Made by a program: the position numbers and the translations under genes
Notes under the pieces: generated by a model
The model's input: the letters and a program-made list of their open reading frames with translations, nothing else
Told to the model about the DNA's origin: nothing
Databases searched by the model: none
In this document: positions 1-6,029 of the stretch, one piece after another
How positions within the stretch are numbered: the first letter of the stretch is position 1
How the letters are laid out: every line of letters begins with the position of its first letter
NCBI GenBank assembly: GCA_021160865.1
Contig: JAGHBS010000268.1
Coordinates: forward strand, 1 to 7,301
DNA from: Planctomycetota bacterium
Lineage (GTDB): Bacteria > Planctomycetota > Phycisphaerae > SM23-33
Direction of reading: 5' to 3'
DNA: 7,301 nucleotides

Positions 1-273
1 CAGTATATCCTCGGAGGGATTAGGAAGAACCACGTAAAGCTGCGAGATATGTCCTCTCGCCAACCTCGAAAGGTCGCTTCTTACAAGGCGTTGGTAATGG
101 AAGTGGAGATGGAGGGAACATACCCGAACCTAAAAAAATTCGTGGAATGGCTGGAGCAATCAGATCGATTGCTTCGAATAGATGGTATCAGGTTCAAGAA
201 ACGTCAAGATTGTCTTCTTATGAAGGTCGTTGTATTGGGATTGGTTCAAGGCAATGCTACAAAAAATAGATAA
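1..273 (+). CDS. PilO/GspM-like inner-membrane assembly protein, C-terminal part (5' truncated by window)
   Basis: The reading frame is open from the first base to TAA at 271-273, so these 90 residues are the C-terminal end of a longer protein. An in-frame ATG at 49 is not taken as the start because the frame continues upstream and no good SD precedes it. The visible part has the pattern of the C-terminal ferredoxin-like domain of PilO/GspM: a hydrophobic beta strand, a G-T-Y-x-x-L-x-x-F-V turn-helix, a helix ending in a D-R-L-L-R-I motif, and two more strands ending KVVVLGLVQG. In known systems PilO/GspM dimerises in the periplasm and links the cytoplasmic ATPase platform to the outer-membrane side. 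The downstream GspC/PilP-like gene, GspE and GspF support this. The family call is by pattern only; GspM and PilO cannot be separated from this fragment. Confidence 0.68.
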   Translation, partial: QYILGGIRKNHVKLRDMSSRQPRKVASYKALVMEVEMEGTYPNLKKFVEWLEQSDRLLRIDGIRFKKRQDCLLMKVVVLGLVQGNATKNR

Positions 274-871
274 ATTTGCACCCTTTGTGGTGATGCTGAT
301 ATTTCTTTACCTTACTTATAACAGCACTACTGATAGTGGTAAAGACGCCTTGGGGAAGAAGAACCTCCCGAAGATAACCAAGCGCATGCTCAATCCGGAG
401 TTCCTTACTCCTACAACTCGAAGTAGTCCTGCCGATAGAGATCCATTCGAAGTATCTTGGGCAAGCTATATCTCCGGTACAGGTGTTTATGGGGTTACTA
501 CCAAGCCAAGCGAGGTGACGACGGCACCTGCAACAAAACCGGTCAAAACGCCCCTCTCAACTCAGCCGATTGTCTCCAAGCCCCCGCCTTTACCCCGACG
601 GCCTGATGCTATCTTCATCGGAGAGAACTATTCCATGGTAGTGATTGGGGAGAAAATCTATAAGAAGGGCTCATTGATCGGCGGAAAAGACCCCCGTCGC
701 TGCTGGTTGCTGGAGGAAATTCAGCGAGACGGGATAACAATACGGTTCGGTAAAATAAGATGCGTTTTAAAAATATCCTTCGATAAGAAGAGCATGAATG
801 AAGGAAATGCTGCCGGCAAGATAAACACTTCGTCTTCAAGCAAACTAATTGCAAAGGAGGCTCGACAATGA
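254..871 (+). CDS. PilP/GspC/GspB-like bitopic inner-membrane protein
   Basis: This 205-residue protein has a short basic N-terminus, one membrane helix at about residues 8-22 (FAPFVVMLIFLYLTY), a Pro/Thr-rich linker at about 50-116 and a small beta-rich domain at about 117-175. The last contains an 'IFIGENYSMVVIGEKIYKKG' stretch followed by W-L-L-E-E-I-x-x-D-G-I, the pattern of the periplasmic domains of GspC/GspB/PilP (a processed value, a 'need a larger context' Gly turn, then 'I..dGV'). An RDPF motif sits at about 62-65, as often seen before these domains. Such proteins connect the inner-membrane platform to the secretin. ATG 254 is chosen; a TTG at 230 in the same frame has an AAGG only 3 nt away and would add 8 residues. 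Either start overlaps the upstream gene. The tail after residue 178 is Ser/Lys-rich and looks disordered. Exact family (PilP, GspC or GspB) is uncertain. Confidence 0.62.
   Translation: MLQKIDKFAPFVVMLIFLYLTYNSTTDSGKDALGKKNLPKITKRMLNPEFLTPTTRSSPADRDPFEVSWASYISGTGVYGVTTKPSEVTTAPATKPVKTPLSTQPIVSKPPPLPRRPDAIFIGENYSMVVIGEKIYKKGSLIGGKDPRRCWLLEEIQRDGITIRFGKIRCVLKISFDKKSMNEGNAAGKINTSSSSKLIAKEARQ
853..860 (+). promoter_or_regulatory. Strong ribosome binding site of the GspE gene
   Basis: AAAGGAGG lies 7 nt before ATG 868. The ATG overlaps the stop of the upstream gene as ATGA, so translation of the two genes is probably coupled while the strong SD also allows independent initiation. Confidence 0.8.
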
Positions 872-2598
872 GTGAAAATGCTCTGTTGGATCAGCCTCTG
901 GTTGTGCAGCTTCTTCTTCGAGAGAAGATGCTTGAAGAGAAGGACTTACCTGATGTTCAGCAGGCTTTGAATAGATTTAGTGGATCGGTCGAGCTGGCGT
1001 TGGTTCATGCCAATTTAGCATCCGCTACTGATATTGCTCAGATTTATGCCAACCACCTCCACTTGCCAATTGTCGGTGCCTCTGAAGAGGAAAACCTTCC
1101 TCTAAACAAAGAATTGGCTGAGCGTATTGGTGAGAAGATATGCAGGGAAAAATTCGTTCTCCCCTTGAAAAGTGAACACGGTACGCTTGAGGTAGCCTTT
1201 GCCAATCCTACCGATTTGACCGCTCTTGAGCAGATTCAGATGCTAACCGGAATGGTAATCCGTCCGGTGGTAGCCCCTGTGACGTCGATTACCGATGCAC
1301 TGGACGAGATGTTCGGCAAACGTGATTTCGTCAAGGCAATTGCTTCGGAGGTTGACGGTAGCGGAGGAAGTCAGGAAAACGAGGATGAAGAAGTTGTCGA
1401 AGAGATAATTGATCTTGACCGTCCGATTCCTAAAGGACGTGACAGTCACGTTATCAGACTCGTAAATCACATCCTATCGACAGCTGTTGAAGACGGTGCC
1501 AGCGATATTCATCTTGAGCCGTTTGAAAACTCTGTCAGGGTGAGAATGCGTATTGATGGAAAATTGCACGAGATATCTCCGCCGCCCCGGGCAATGTACG
1601 TTCCGATGATAAGCCGTCTTAAAGTACTTGCCAAGATGGACATTGCCGAGCGTCGAATTCCTCAGGACGGCGCAATTGCATTGAGCGTTGGTGGGAAGCG
1701 GATCGACCTGCGTGTCAGTACCGTACCGACGGTCTACGGTGAAAAGATGGTACTTCGAATTCTTTCCAAAGGTGCCATCCCGCTGGACCTGACGAAATTG
1801 GGATTTGACGAAAGACAGGCACGGGACTTTCAAGAAGCCGCTGCCAGTCCGCACGGCTTGCTTCTGGTTACCGGTCCGACCGGAAGCGGTAAGAGTACCA
1901 CACTTTACGCTACGCTCAATCTATTGAATAAACCGGAAGTCAATATCATGACCGTTGAGGACCCTGTTGAGTATAAGTTTGAGGGGTTAAATCAGGTTCA
2001 TGTTCGTAGCCAGGTGGGATTGACTTTTGCTGCAGCATTGCGTGCATTTTTGAGACAGGACCCTGATATTATCATGGTCGGAGAGGTTCGAGATCAGGAA
2101 ACAGCGCAGATTTGTCTTCGAGCAGCCCTGACGGGACATATGGTTCTCTCAACGCTTCATACCAACGATGCATTGGCTGCCGTTAACCGTCTGGTGGACA
2201 TGGAGATCGAGCGATTCTTGCTGGCATCGGCTCTTAGACTTGTAGAGGCACAGAGATTAGTTCGTCGGCTGTGTCCCAAGTGTAAGGAACCTTACAAGTT
2301 AGATCCCGATACGGCTGCGAGACTTAATCTTGATCCTGATAAGGAATATTACCGCCCCAAAGGTTGTGAATATTGCAAGGGGACCGGGTACAAGGGTCGT
2401 GTGGGGCTTTTCGAGGTAATCCGAATTACTCCGAAGTTAAGGAATATGATCTCCGAGGGAGCCCCTTTGCCTGAACTTCGCGAAGAAGCCCGTCGGCAGG
2501 GAATGAGTTTATTGGCTGATGCAGGACTGCAGAAGGTCTCCGAAGGTATTACTTCCCTCGAAGAGGTCTTGAGTGTTTGCATGGCTGATTCAGAATGA
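868..2598 (+). CDS. gspE: GspE/PilB-family secretion/pilus assembly ATPase
   Basis: This 576-residue cytoplasmic hexameric ATPase powers pseudopilus/pilus subunit assembly through the GspF platform. Residues about 1-150 form the N-terminal T2SSE_N domain that docks to the platform. An acidic linker (about 170-185) leads to the N2 domain with the family pattern V-x-R-L-V-N-x-I-L and ASDIHLEP (about 211-218). The ATPase core is complete: Walker A GPTGSGKST at 336-344 (Lys342), the Asp box with E364-D365-P366, Walker B IIMVGEVRD with Glu406, and the His box TGHMVLSTLHTND at 422-434. A zinc-binding tetracysteine follows, C469-x2-C472 and C500-x2-C503, which is characteristic of GspE/PilB and argues against a retraction ATPase (PilT). 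Length is typical for the family. The gene is followed 11 nt later by gspF. Whether the machine secretes proteins, builds a pilus or takes up DNA cannot be told from this gene. Confidence 0.96.
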   Translation: MSENALLDQPLVVQLLLREKMLEEKDLPDVQQALNRFSGSVELALVHANLASATDIAQIYANHLHLPIVGASEEENLPLNKELAERIGEKICREKFVLPLKSEHGTLEVAFANPTDLTALEQIQMLTGMVIRPVVAPVTSITDALDEMFGKRDFVKAIASEVDGSGGSQENEDEEVVEEIIDLDRPIPKGRDSHVIRLVNHILSTAVEDGASDIHLEPFENSVRVRMRIDGKLHEISPPPRAMYVPMISRLKVLAKMDIAERRIPQDGAIALSVGGKRIDLRVSTVPTVYGEKMVLRILSKGAIPLDLTKLGFDERQARDFQEAAASPHGLLLVTGPTGSGKSTTLYATLNLLNKPEVNIMTVEDPVEYKFEGLNQVHVRSQVGLTFAAALRAFLRQDPDIIMVGEVRDQETAQICLRAALTGHMVLSTLHTNDALAAVNRLVDMEIERFLLASALRLVEAQRLVRRLCPKCKEPYKLDPDTAARLNLDPDKEYYRPKGCEYCKGTGYKGRVGLFEVIRITPKLRNMISEGAPLPELREEARRQGMSLLADAGLQKVSEGITSLEEVLSVCMADSE

Positions 2599-2604
2599 GG
2601 TGAT
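2597..2604 (+). promoter_or_regulatory. Ribosome binding site of the GspF gene, overlapping the gspE stop
   Basis: GAGGTGAT is a perfect 8-base match to the anti-SD end of 16S rRNA and lies 5 nt before ATG 2610. It begins inside the TGA stop of gspE (2596-2598). The 12-mer containing it (2594-2605) recurs at 4581-4592 inside the PilZ-pseudopilin gene. Confidence 0.85.
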
Positions 2605-2609
2605 TAGTC

Positions 2610-3743
2610 ATGGTTGAAGCGACAACAAGCGTGTCGTCTGAAGCAGCCTTAGGTGGTTCAAACTGGCTAAAGAAACACATAAGAACTTCCTCTAAGATGC
2701 ATAAGGGCATCAAAGGGGATGACAAGATCCAGTTTTTTCAGCAATTGACAACACTCTTTGCTGCAGGGACACCTTTGCTTGAGGCGTTGCACATAGCGGC
2801 TCACCAATCGCAAAGCGTCAAGATGCAATCGGTAGTACGCACCATTGCAGATCGCGTCGCTGGAGGATTATCATTGCACCAGGCGGCGGCTAATTTCCCT
2901 AACGTCTTTGATCAACAATGGATAGAAGTCATTAAAACCGGTGAAATGAGCGGTCAGTTGACCGATGTTCTAACAAGTCTTACCGAGCATATCGTGCTGG
3001 CTCGTGAGATGCGTAGCAAACTGATTTCAGCAATGATATACCCGTGTATCTTGACTATCGTAGCGATATTGGCCGTTACGGTGATGCTATGGAAGGTCGT
3101 TCCCACCTTTGCCAAGTTCTTTGAAGATTTCGACGCCAAGTTGCCGGGTATCACGGAGAAGGTCATCGAATTGTCGAAATTTCTTCAATCGAACGGACTC
3201 GTTCTGCTTGGTGGTGTGGTGGGGTTTGTATTCGTGTTTCGCTGGTATGCTCGTACCGATGGTGGTAAGAGGTTATTAGACAGGTTGGTATTGACGGCAC
3301 CGTTAGTCGGCGATATCGCAGTACAATCGGCAATGGAGCGCTTTGCGTCGAATGCAGCCTTGCTTCTGCGGAGCGGATTACCATTGCTGGAAACGCTGGA
3401 ATCTATGCAGGGGGTTTTCCATAACAATACCGTCTATAGCGAGGCATTTCGCAAAATTCAACAACGTGTCGCAGCTGGGGGTGGATTGGCACCAGCAATG
3501 GAACAATCAGGATTATTTACCTCGCTGGTAGTTAGTATGACCCGTGTCGGAGAAGAATCAGGACAATTGGTCACCGTACTTGACGAGATTTCATCATATT
3601 ATAGAAAAAAGGTAGAGGCTGCCCTTGAAAGACTTACCAGCGCTATCGAACCTATCGTCATACTCGGTATGGGTGTCATCGTCGCTACCATATTGATGTC
3701 CATATATCTACCAATGTTTGAGATGGCAGGGAGCGTACATTGA
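2610..3743 (+). CDS. gspF: GspF/PilC-family inner-membrane platform protein
   Basis: This 377-residue polytopic protein is the membrane platform on which the GspE/PilB ATPase acts to lift pseudopilins out of the membrane. Two T2SSF repeats are visible, at about 43-166 and 245-368. Each starts with the F-x-x-Q/N-x-x-x-L-L-x-x-G-x-P-L-L-E-x-L pattern (residues 43-60 and 245-263) and carries a family G-E-x-S-G-Q-L motif (111-117 and 314-320). Predicted membrane helices lie at about 141-165, 195-213 and 346-368, the three-helix layout typical of the family. The N-terminal 40 residues are Ser/Lys-rich and shorter than the extra N-terminal regions of many GspF proteins, but the family core is complete. 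The start ATG 2610 is supported by the strong SD at 2597-2604. PilC and GspF are not separable by sequence alone here; the context (pseudopilins named I, J, K downstream) leans to GspF. Confidence 0.95.
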   Translation: MVEATTSVSSEAALGGSNWLKKHIRTSSKMHKGIKGDDKIQFFQQLTTLFAAGTPLLEALHIAAHQSQSVKMQSVVRTIADRVAGGLSLHQAAANFPNVFDQQWIEVIKTGEMSGQLTDVLTSLTEHIVLAREMRSKLISAMIYPCILTIVAILAVTVMLWKVVPTFAKFFEDFDAKLPGITEKVIELSKFLQSNGLVLLGGVVGFVFVFRWYARTDGGKRLLDRLVLTAPLVGDIAVQSAMERFASNAALLLRSGLPLLETLESMQGVFHNNTVYSEAFRKIQQRVAAGGGLAPAMEQSGLFTSLVVSMTRVGEESGQLVTVLDEISSYYRKKVEAALERLTSAIEPIVILGMGVIVATILMSIYLPMFEMAGSVH

Positions 3744-3866
3744 TAAACAGTTCACATAGTTTCGAGGTAAAAACAACTCAAAGGCATCGAGGGGCGAAGC
3801 AAGACGCATTATTGATTCTATATGGCGTTGGTTTTGGGGCGAGGATTATACGGAAGGGGTGGAAAG
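3744..3866 (+). other. Non-coding gap between the GspF and PilZ genes
   Basis: This is the only clear break (about 120 bp) between 1 and 6454; elsewhere genes overlap or abut within 30 nt. I see no convincing -35/-10 pair with normal spacing and no hairpin-plus-T-run terminator. An in-frame ATG at 3822 would extend the next gene by 15 residues (MALVLGRGLYGRGGK) but lacks an SD and adds sequence not typical of PilZ proteins. The gap could hold an internal promoter or a processing site, which cannot be decided by eye. Confidence 0.4.
3854..3859 (+). promoter_or_regulatory. Ribosome binding site deciding the start of the PilZ gene
   Basis: AAGGGG lies 7 nt before ATG 3867. The alternative upstream ATG at 3822 has no comparable site, so 3867 is preferred. 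Confidence 0.6.
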
Positions 3867-4205
3867 ATGAACGGTGAACAGGAAAGACGAAAGTATGTGC
3901 GGGTACCGTTCTCGGCAGGGCTGACCATTACAAGCATGTCGGGTCAGCAAACATGCAGCGGCAACAGTATCAACTTGTCGCGTGGCGGGATAGGACTTTA
4001 CTGTGAAAAGTTCTTCCCTACAGGAACTCGATTGATGATTCAGGTGGAAATGCACCACAAGGGCAAAATCATTAAAGACCAGCTGAGCGGGACTGTTCGG
4101 TGGGCGAAGATCGAACAAGACGGCGCAATTTTGGGTGTTGAGTTTGATGAATTGCTCAATCCAACGAAAAATCATGACTTATGTAATGTGCTGGATTCGA
4201 AATAG
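3867..4205 (+). CDS. Stand-alone PilZ-domain protein (probable c-di-GMP receptor)
   Basis: This 112-residue protein is essentially one PilZ domain. It has the two c-di-GMP-binding signatures of the family: R-x3-R at Arg8-Arg12 (within ERRKYVRV) and [D/N]-x-S-x-x-G as N36-L-S38-R-G-G41. The barrel ends with the typical I-L-G-V-E-F strand (88-93). No membrane helix or signal peptide is seen, so it should be cytoplasmic. PilZ proteins act as adaptors or allosteric switches, and some bind PilB-type ATPases directly. Its position after the ATPase and platform genes suggests control of the assembly motor, but that is inference. The next gene begins with a second, clearly related PilZ domain. Both signatures are intact, so ligand binding is plausible; partner and effect are unknown. 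Confidence 0.88.
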   Translation: MNGEQERRKYVRVPFSAGLTITSMSGQQTCSGNSINLSRGGIGLYCEKFFPTGTRLMIQVEMHHKGKIIKDQLSGTVRWAKIEQDGAILGVEFDELLNPTKNHDLCNVLDSK

Positions 4206-4223
4206 ACCGTAGCGATGCGGTTT

Positions 4224-4228
4224 AGGGA
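4224..4228 (+). promoter_or_regulatory. Ribosome binding site deciding the start of the PilZ-pseudopilin gene
   Basis: AGGGA lies 7 nt before ATG 4236. The in-frame ATG at 4215 has no SD upstream, and starting at 4236 puts the PilZ R-x3-R motif close to the N-terminus as in the neighbouring PilZ protein. Confidence 0.55.
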
Positions 4229-4235
4229 ACGTGGG

Positions 4236-5063
4236 ATGTACAAGTACCGACGATATGAGCGACATAGTTTTATTGCCGAGTTGGTAATTCGTTCAGAAGA
4301 TCGTTCGGCATGCTACAGCGCTCGAATGTTCAATGTGTCGCAGAAAGGGGCTTGCCTTTTCTCGAGGTACTATTTTCGCGTCGGTGAATTGGTAACTCTG
4401 GAAATGATTCTGCCGATTAAAGGTGTGGGAATGCGCAGAGTGATACTCAATGGCGTGGTCAGGCATGTAGCGGTACACGAGTGTGGAAATATATTCGGAG
4501 TAGAGTTCCACAATAATCAGGAGAATTCAGGAGACCTTAGAGTGTTCAATAAGTACATTGCTGATAATTGCACCTCCCGCAATGAGGTGATTGGCTCTGA
4601 GGCTGCTGATTTAATCGATGTTCCTTCTAATTTGGATAACAACAAAGCATTTACGCTTATGGAGACATGCATCGCGTTAATAATTATCTCGTTGATGGTT
4701 GTTATTGCTGCACCTATCTATCACAGGGCTATGGAGCATGCGAGAGTAAGCACCGCTGCCGCTAATCTGAAGACCATCTGGTCAGCCCAAAGGGTATATT
4801 GGCTTGAGTATCGTACGTTTTCACAGGATATGGACACGCTACAATCCATGGACCTACTCAATCCTGAAATTGTTAATTCTGCCACTGATCCTGATGCGCC
4901 ATTTGTCTATCAGATTACCCAGGCGGATGAAGATTCCTTCACCGCGGTAGCAATCAGGAATGCTTCGGGCGTTTGGTCGGGGCAAATTAGTATCGACCAG
5001 ACCGGACAGATTGAGGGGCAGATTACTGGTCCCGAAGGATATGTAATTCAGCCGCCGCAATAA
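4236..5063 (+). CDS. PilZ domain fused to a type IV pseudopilin (GspG-like)
   Basis: This is a single uninterrupted 275-residue frame with two recognisable parts. Residues 1-105 form a PilZ domain: R5-x3-R9, N33-x-S35-x-x-G38 and a closing I-F-G-V-E-F strand (86-91). After a polar linker (about 106-137) comes a class III prepilin signal: A138|F139-T-L-M-E143, then a hydrophobic helix of about 20 residues with Pro at mature position 22. The pilin body (about 137 residues) begins with the common A-x-x-x-A-A-x-N-L-K-T-I-W-S-A-Q-x-x-Y-x-x-E-Y pattern and ends without a disulphide loop. Glu at mature +5 is present. The -1 residue is Ala rather than the usual Gly, though Ala is tolerated in some prepilins. 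By known topology the leader is cytoplasmic, so the PilZ domain would stay in the cytosol and be cut off by prepilin peptidase. This is probably the major pseudopilin, because no other GspG candidate lies in the window. Internal initiation at TTG 4632 (6-residue leader) is possible but lacks an SD. Confidence 0.87.
   Translation: MYKYRRYERHSFIAELVIRSEDRSACYSARMFNVSQKGACLFSRYYFRVGELVTLEMILPIKGVGMRRVILNGVVRHVAVHECGNIFGVEFHNNQENSGDLRVFNKYIADNCTSRNEVIGSEAADLIDVPSNLDNNKAFTLMETCIALIIISLMVVIAAPIYHRAMEHARVSTAAANLKTIWSAQRVYWLEYRTFSQDMDTLQSMDLLNPEIVNSATDPDAPFVYQITQADEDSFTAVAIRNASGVWSGQISIDQTGQIEGQITGPEGYVIQPPQ
4571..4592 (+). other. Start-less SD-like octamer and small inverted repeat at the PilZ/pseudopilin junction
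   Basis: GAGGTGAT at 4584-4591 matches the anti-SD perfectly, and the surrounding 12-mer (4581-4592) is identical to the one at the gspE/gspF boundary (2594-2605). No ATG, GTG or TTG follows in the pseudopilin frame at 5-12 nt; the nearest in-frame candidates are GTG 4587 (inside the octamer) and TTG 4632 (40 nt away). CACCTC at 4571-4576 and GAGGTG at 4584-4589 can pair across a 7-base loop and would hide the octamer in the mRNA. It may be a remnant of a former gene start or chance. Confidence 0.4.
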
Positions 5064-5068
5064 GGCAG

Positions 5069-5485
5069 ATGAAAATGAGATATTTACAAAAGAATTATAG
5101 TTATGCGGATTACCGACGAAGTTTCGATAACGATCAAGCTGTTTTGAACAGGGCATTTTCGCTGCTGGAATTACAGGTCGTACTGATAGTTCTAACGGTG
5201 AGTTTGTTGGGAATTGTTGGGCTTGTTTCGCTGCAATCTCGGCAGATGAGCAGTGTGGAGCAGTGGTGCAGTTCAAGTCCGGTTTATTACCTCGTTTCGC
5301 AGAGTAATAGATGGATGAAGCAGCTTGGAGCGCCTGCTGACGTGAACGATTCGCCTGGTCAATCTGCGTGGAAGCCACCCGTATCAGGTGAGAAGGAATA
5401 TGACCTTCAAATAACGAGCATTAATCGAGCTTTTGCCAGCAGCCAAATGTCTTGTCAGGTAATTATGGAACAAGCAGAGCCCTAA
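5069..5485 (+). CDS. Minor pseudopilin, GspI/PilV-like
   Basis: This 138-residue protein has a prepilin signal A29|F30-S-L-L-E34 followed by a hydrophobic helix (about 30-53) ending in L-Q-S-R-Q, which resembles GspI/PilV minor pseudopilins. Glu at mature +5 is present; the -1 residue is Ala, as in the upstream fusion. The leader is unusually long (29 residues from ATG 5069). AAGG at 5062-5065 is 3 nt from ATG 5069 and 9 nt from an in-frame ATG at 5075, so a 27-residue leader is also possible. The body is short, with Cys67 and Cys129 that could form a disulphide outside the cytoplasm. The gene starts 5 nt after the fusion gene and is followed 1 nt later by the GspJ-like gene. In T2SS the I-J-K complex caps and initiates the pseudopilus. 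Assignment to GspI rests on gene order and the N-terminal helix; GspH is the alternative. Confidence 0.8.
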   Translation: MKMRYLQKNYSYADYRRSFDNDQAVLNRAFSLLELQVVLIVLTVSLLGIVGLVSLQSRQMSSVEQWCSSSPVYYLVSQSNRWMKQLGAPADVNDSPGQSAWKPPVSGEKEYDLQITSINRAFASSQMSCQVIMEQAEP

Positions 5486-5486
5486 A

Positions 5487-6029
5487 ATGAGCAAGTTCAA
5501 TCACCTTAATCACCCTGGAAATGTTTTTAAACCTGCTCGCCGTGGTGGGTGTAGCGCTCGGTGTGAAGATGGGTTCACATTACTGGAGCTGCTTATCGTT
5601 TCTGTATTGATGGTGTTCGTAACGGCGCTAACAGCTGAGATGTGGCGGTACTTTTCAATTGGGCTGGTGAATCTGGATGCTCGAAGTAAAGCAGTGGAGG
5701 AAATGCGTTTTGCATTGGAGACCATTTCAGCAGATGTAGGTTCTGCTGTAGGCGCCACTGCCCTGGGCGAGGATAGGGTCCTGTTTTGCAAGGATGGGGG
5801 TGATTATAATTGTCAGGCTGATTGGGCTCCACCTGATACAATGGTGGAATACTACCTCTCAAATAATCATTTGATTCGGTATAACCGTTCCGATGGAACA
5901 CAAATCACCGTGGCAAGGGTATCAGACTTCGAGGTGGAAAACATCACTGATGAATTGATGCGGTTTACCATCCGATTTGAAGTGGGTGATGTTTCAAAAC
6001 AGGTTATTCTGATGTGGAGCAAACCATGA
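5487..6029 (+). CDS. Minor pseudopilin, GspJ/PilW-like
   Basis: This 180-residue protein has a textbook prepilin signal, G29|F30-T-L-L-E34-L-L-I-V, and a membrane helix at about 30-51. The body pattern is GspJ/PilW-like: a long amphipathic N-terminal helix with R-x-x-x-E-x-x-R-F-A-L-E-x-I-x-x-D-V (about 66-84), followed by a beta-rich domain with a 'V-E-Y-Y-L-x-x-N-x-L-I-R' strand pair (about 120-131) that is frequent in this family. The leader has 29 residues, is Arg-rich and contains Cys22 and Cys26 just before the cleavage site. No alternative in-frame start shortens it. The SD is weak, and the ATG lies 1 nt after the previous stop, so translation is probably coupled. The product would sit at the tip of the pseudopilus with the I- and K-like subunits. 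Cys101 and Cys109 in the body may pair. Confidence 0.85.
   Translation: MSKFNHLNHPGNVFKPARRGGCSARCEDGFTLLELLIVSVLMVFVTALTAEMWRYFSIGLVNLDARSKAVEEMRFALETISADVGSAVGATALGEDRVLFCKDGGDYNCQADWAPPDTMVEYYLSNNHLIRYNRSDGTQITVARVSDFEVENITDELMRFTIRFEVGDVSKQVILMWSKP

Noticed and set aside
1474..1854. Antisense open frame of 126 codons opposite gspE
   Set aside because: It is a shadow frame within a fully recognised ATPase gene, with no motif of its own.
3846..4175. Antisense open frame of 109 codons opposite the stand-alone PilZ gene
   Set aside because: It is a shadow of the PilZ gene; composition is not protein-like and no family is recognised.
4854..5378. Antisense open frame of 174 codons opposite the end of the PilZ-pseudopilin gene and the GspI-like gene
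   Set aside because: It lies opposite two well-supported genes with recognised motifs, spans a gene boundary, shows no domain, and has no supporting SD or promoter that I can see.
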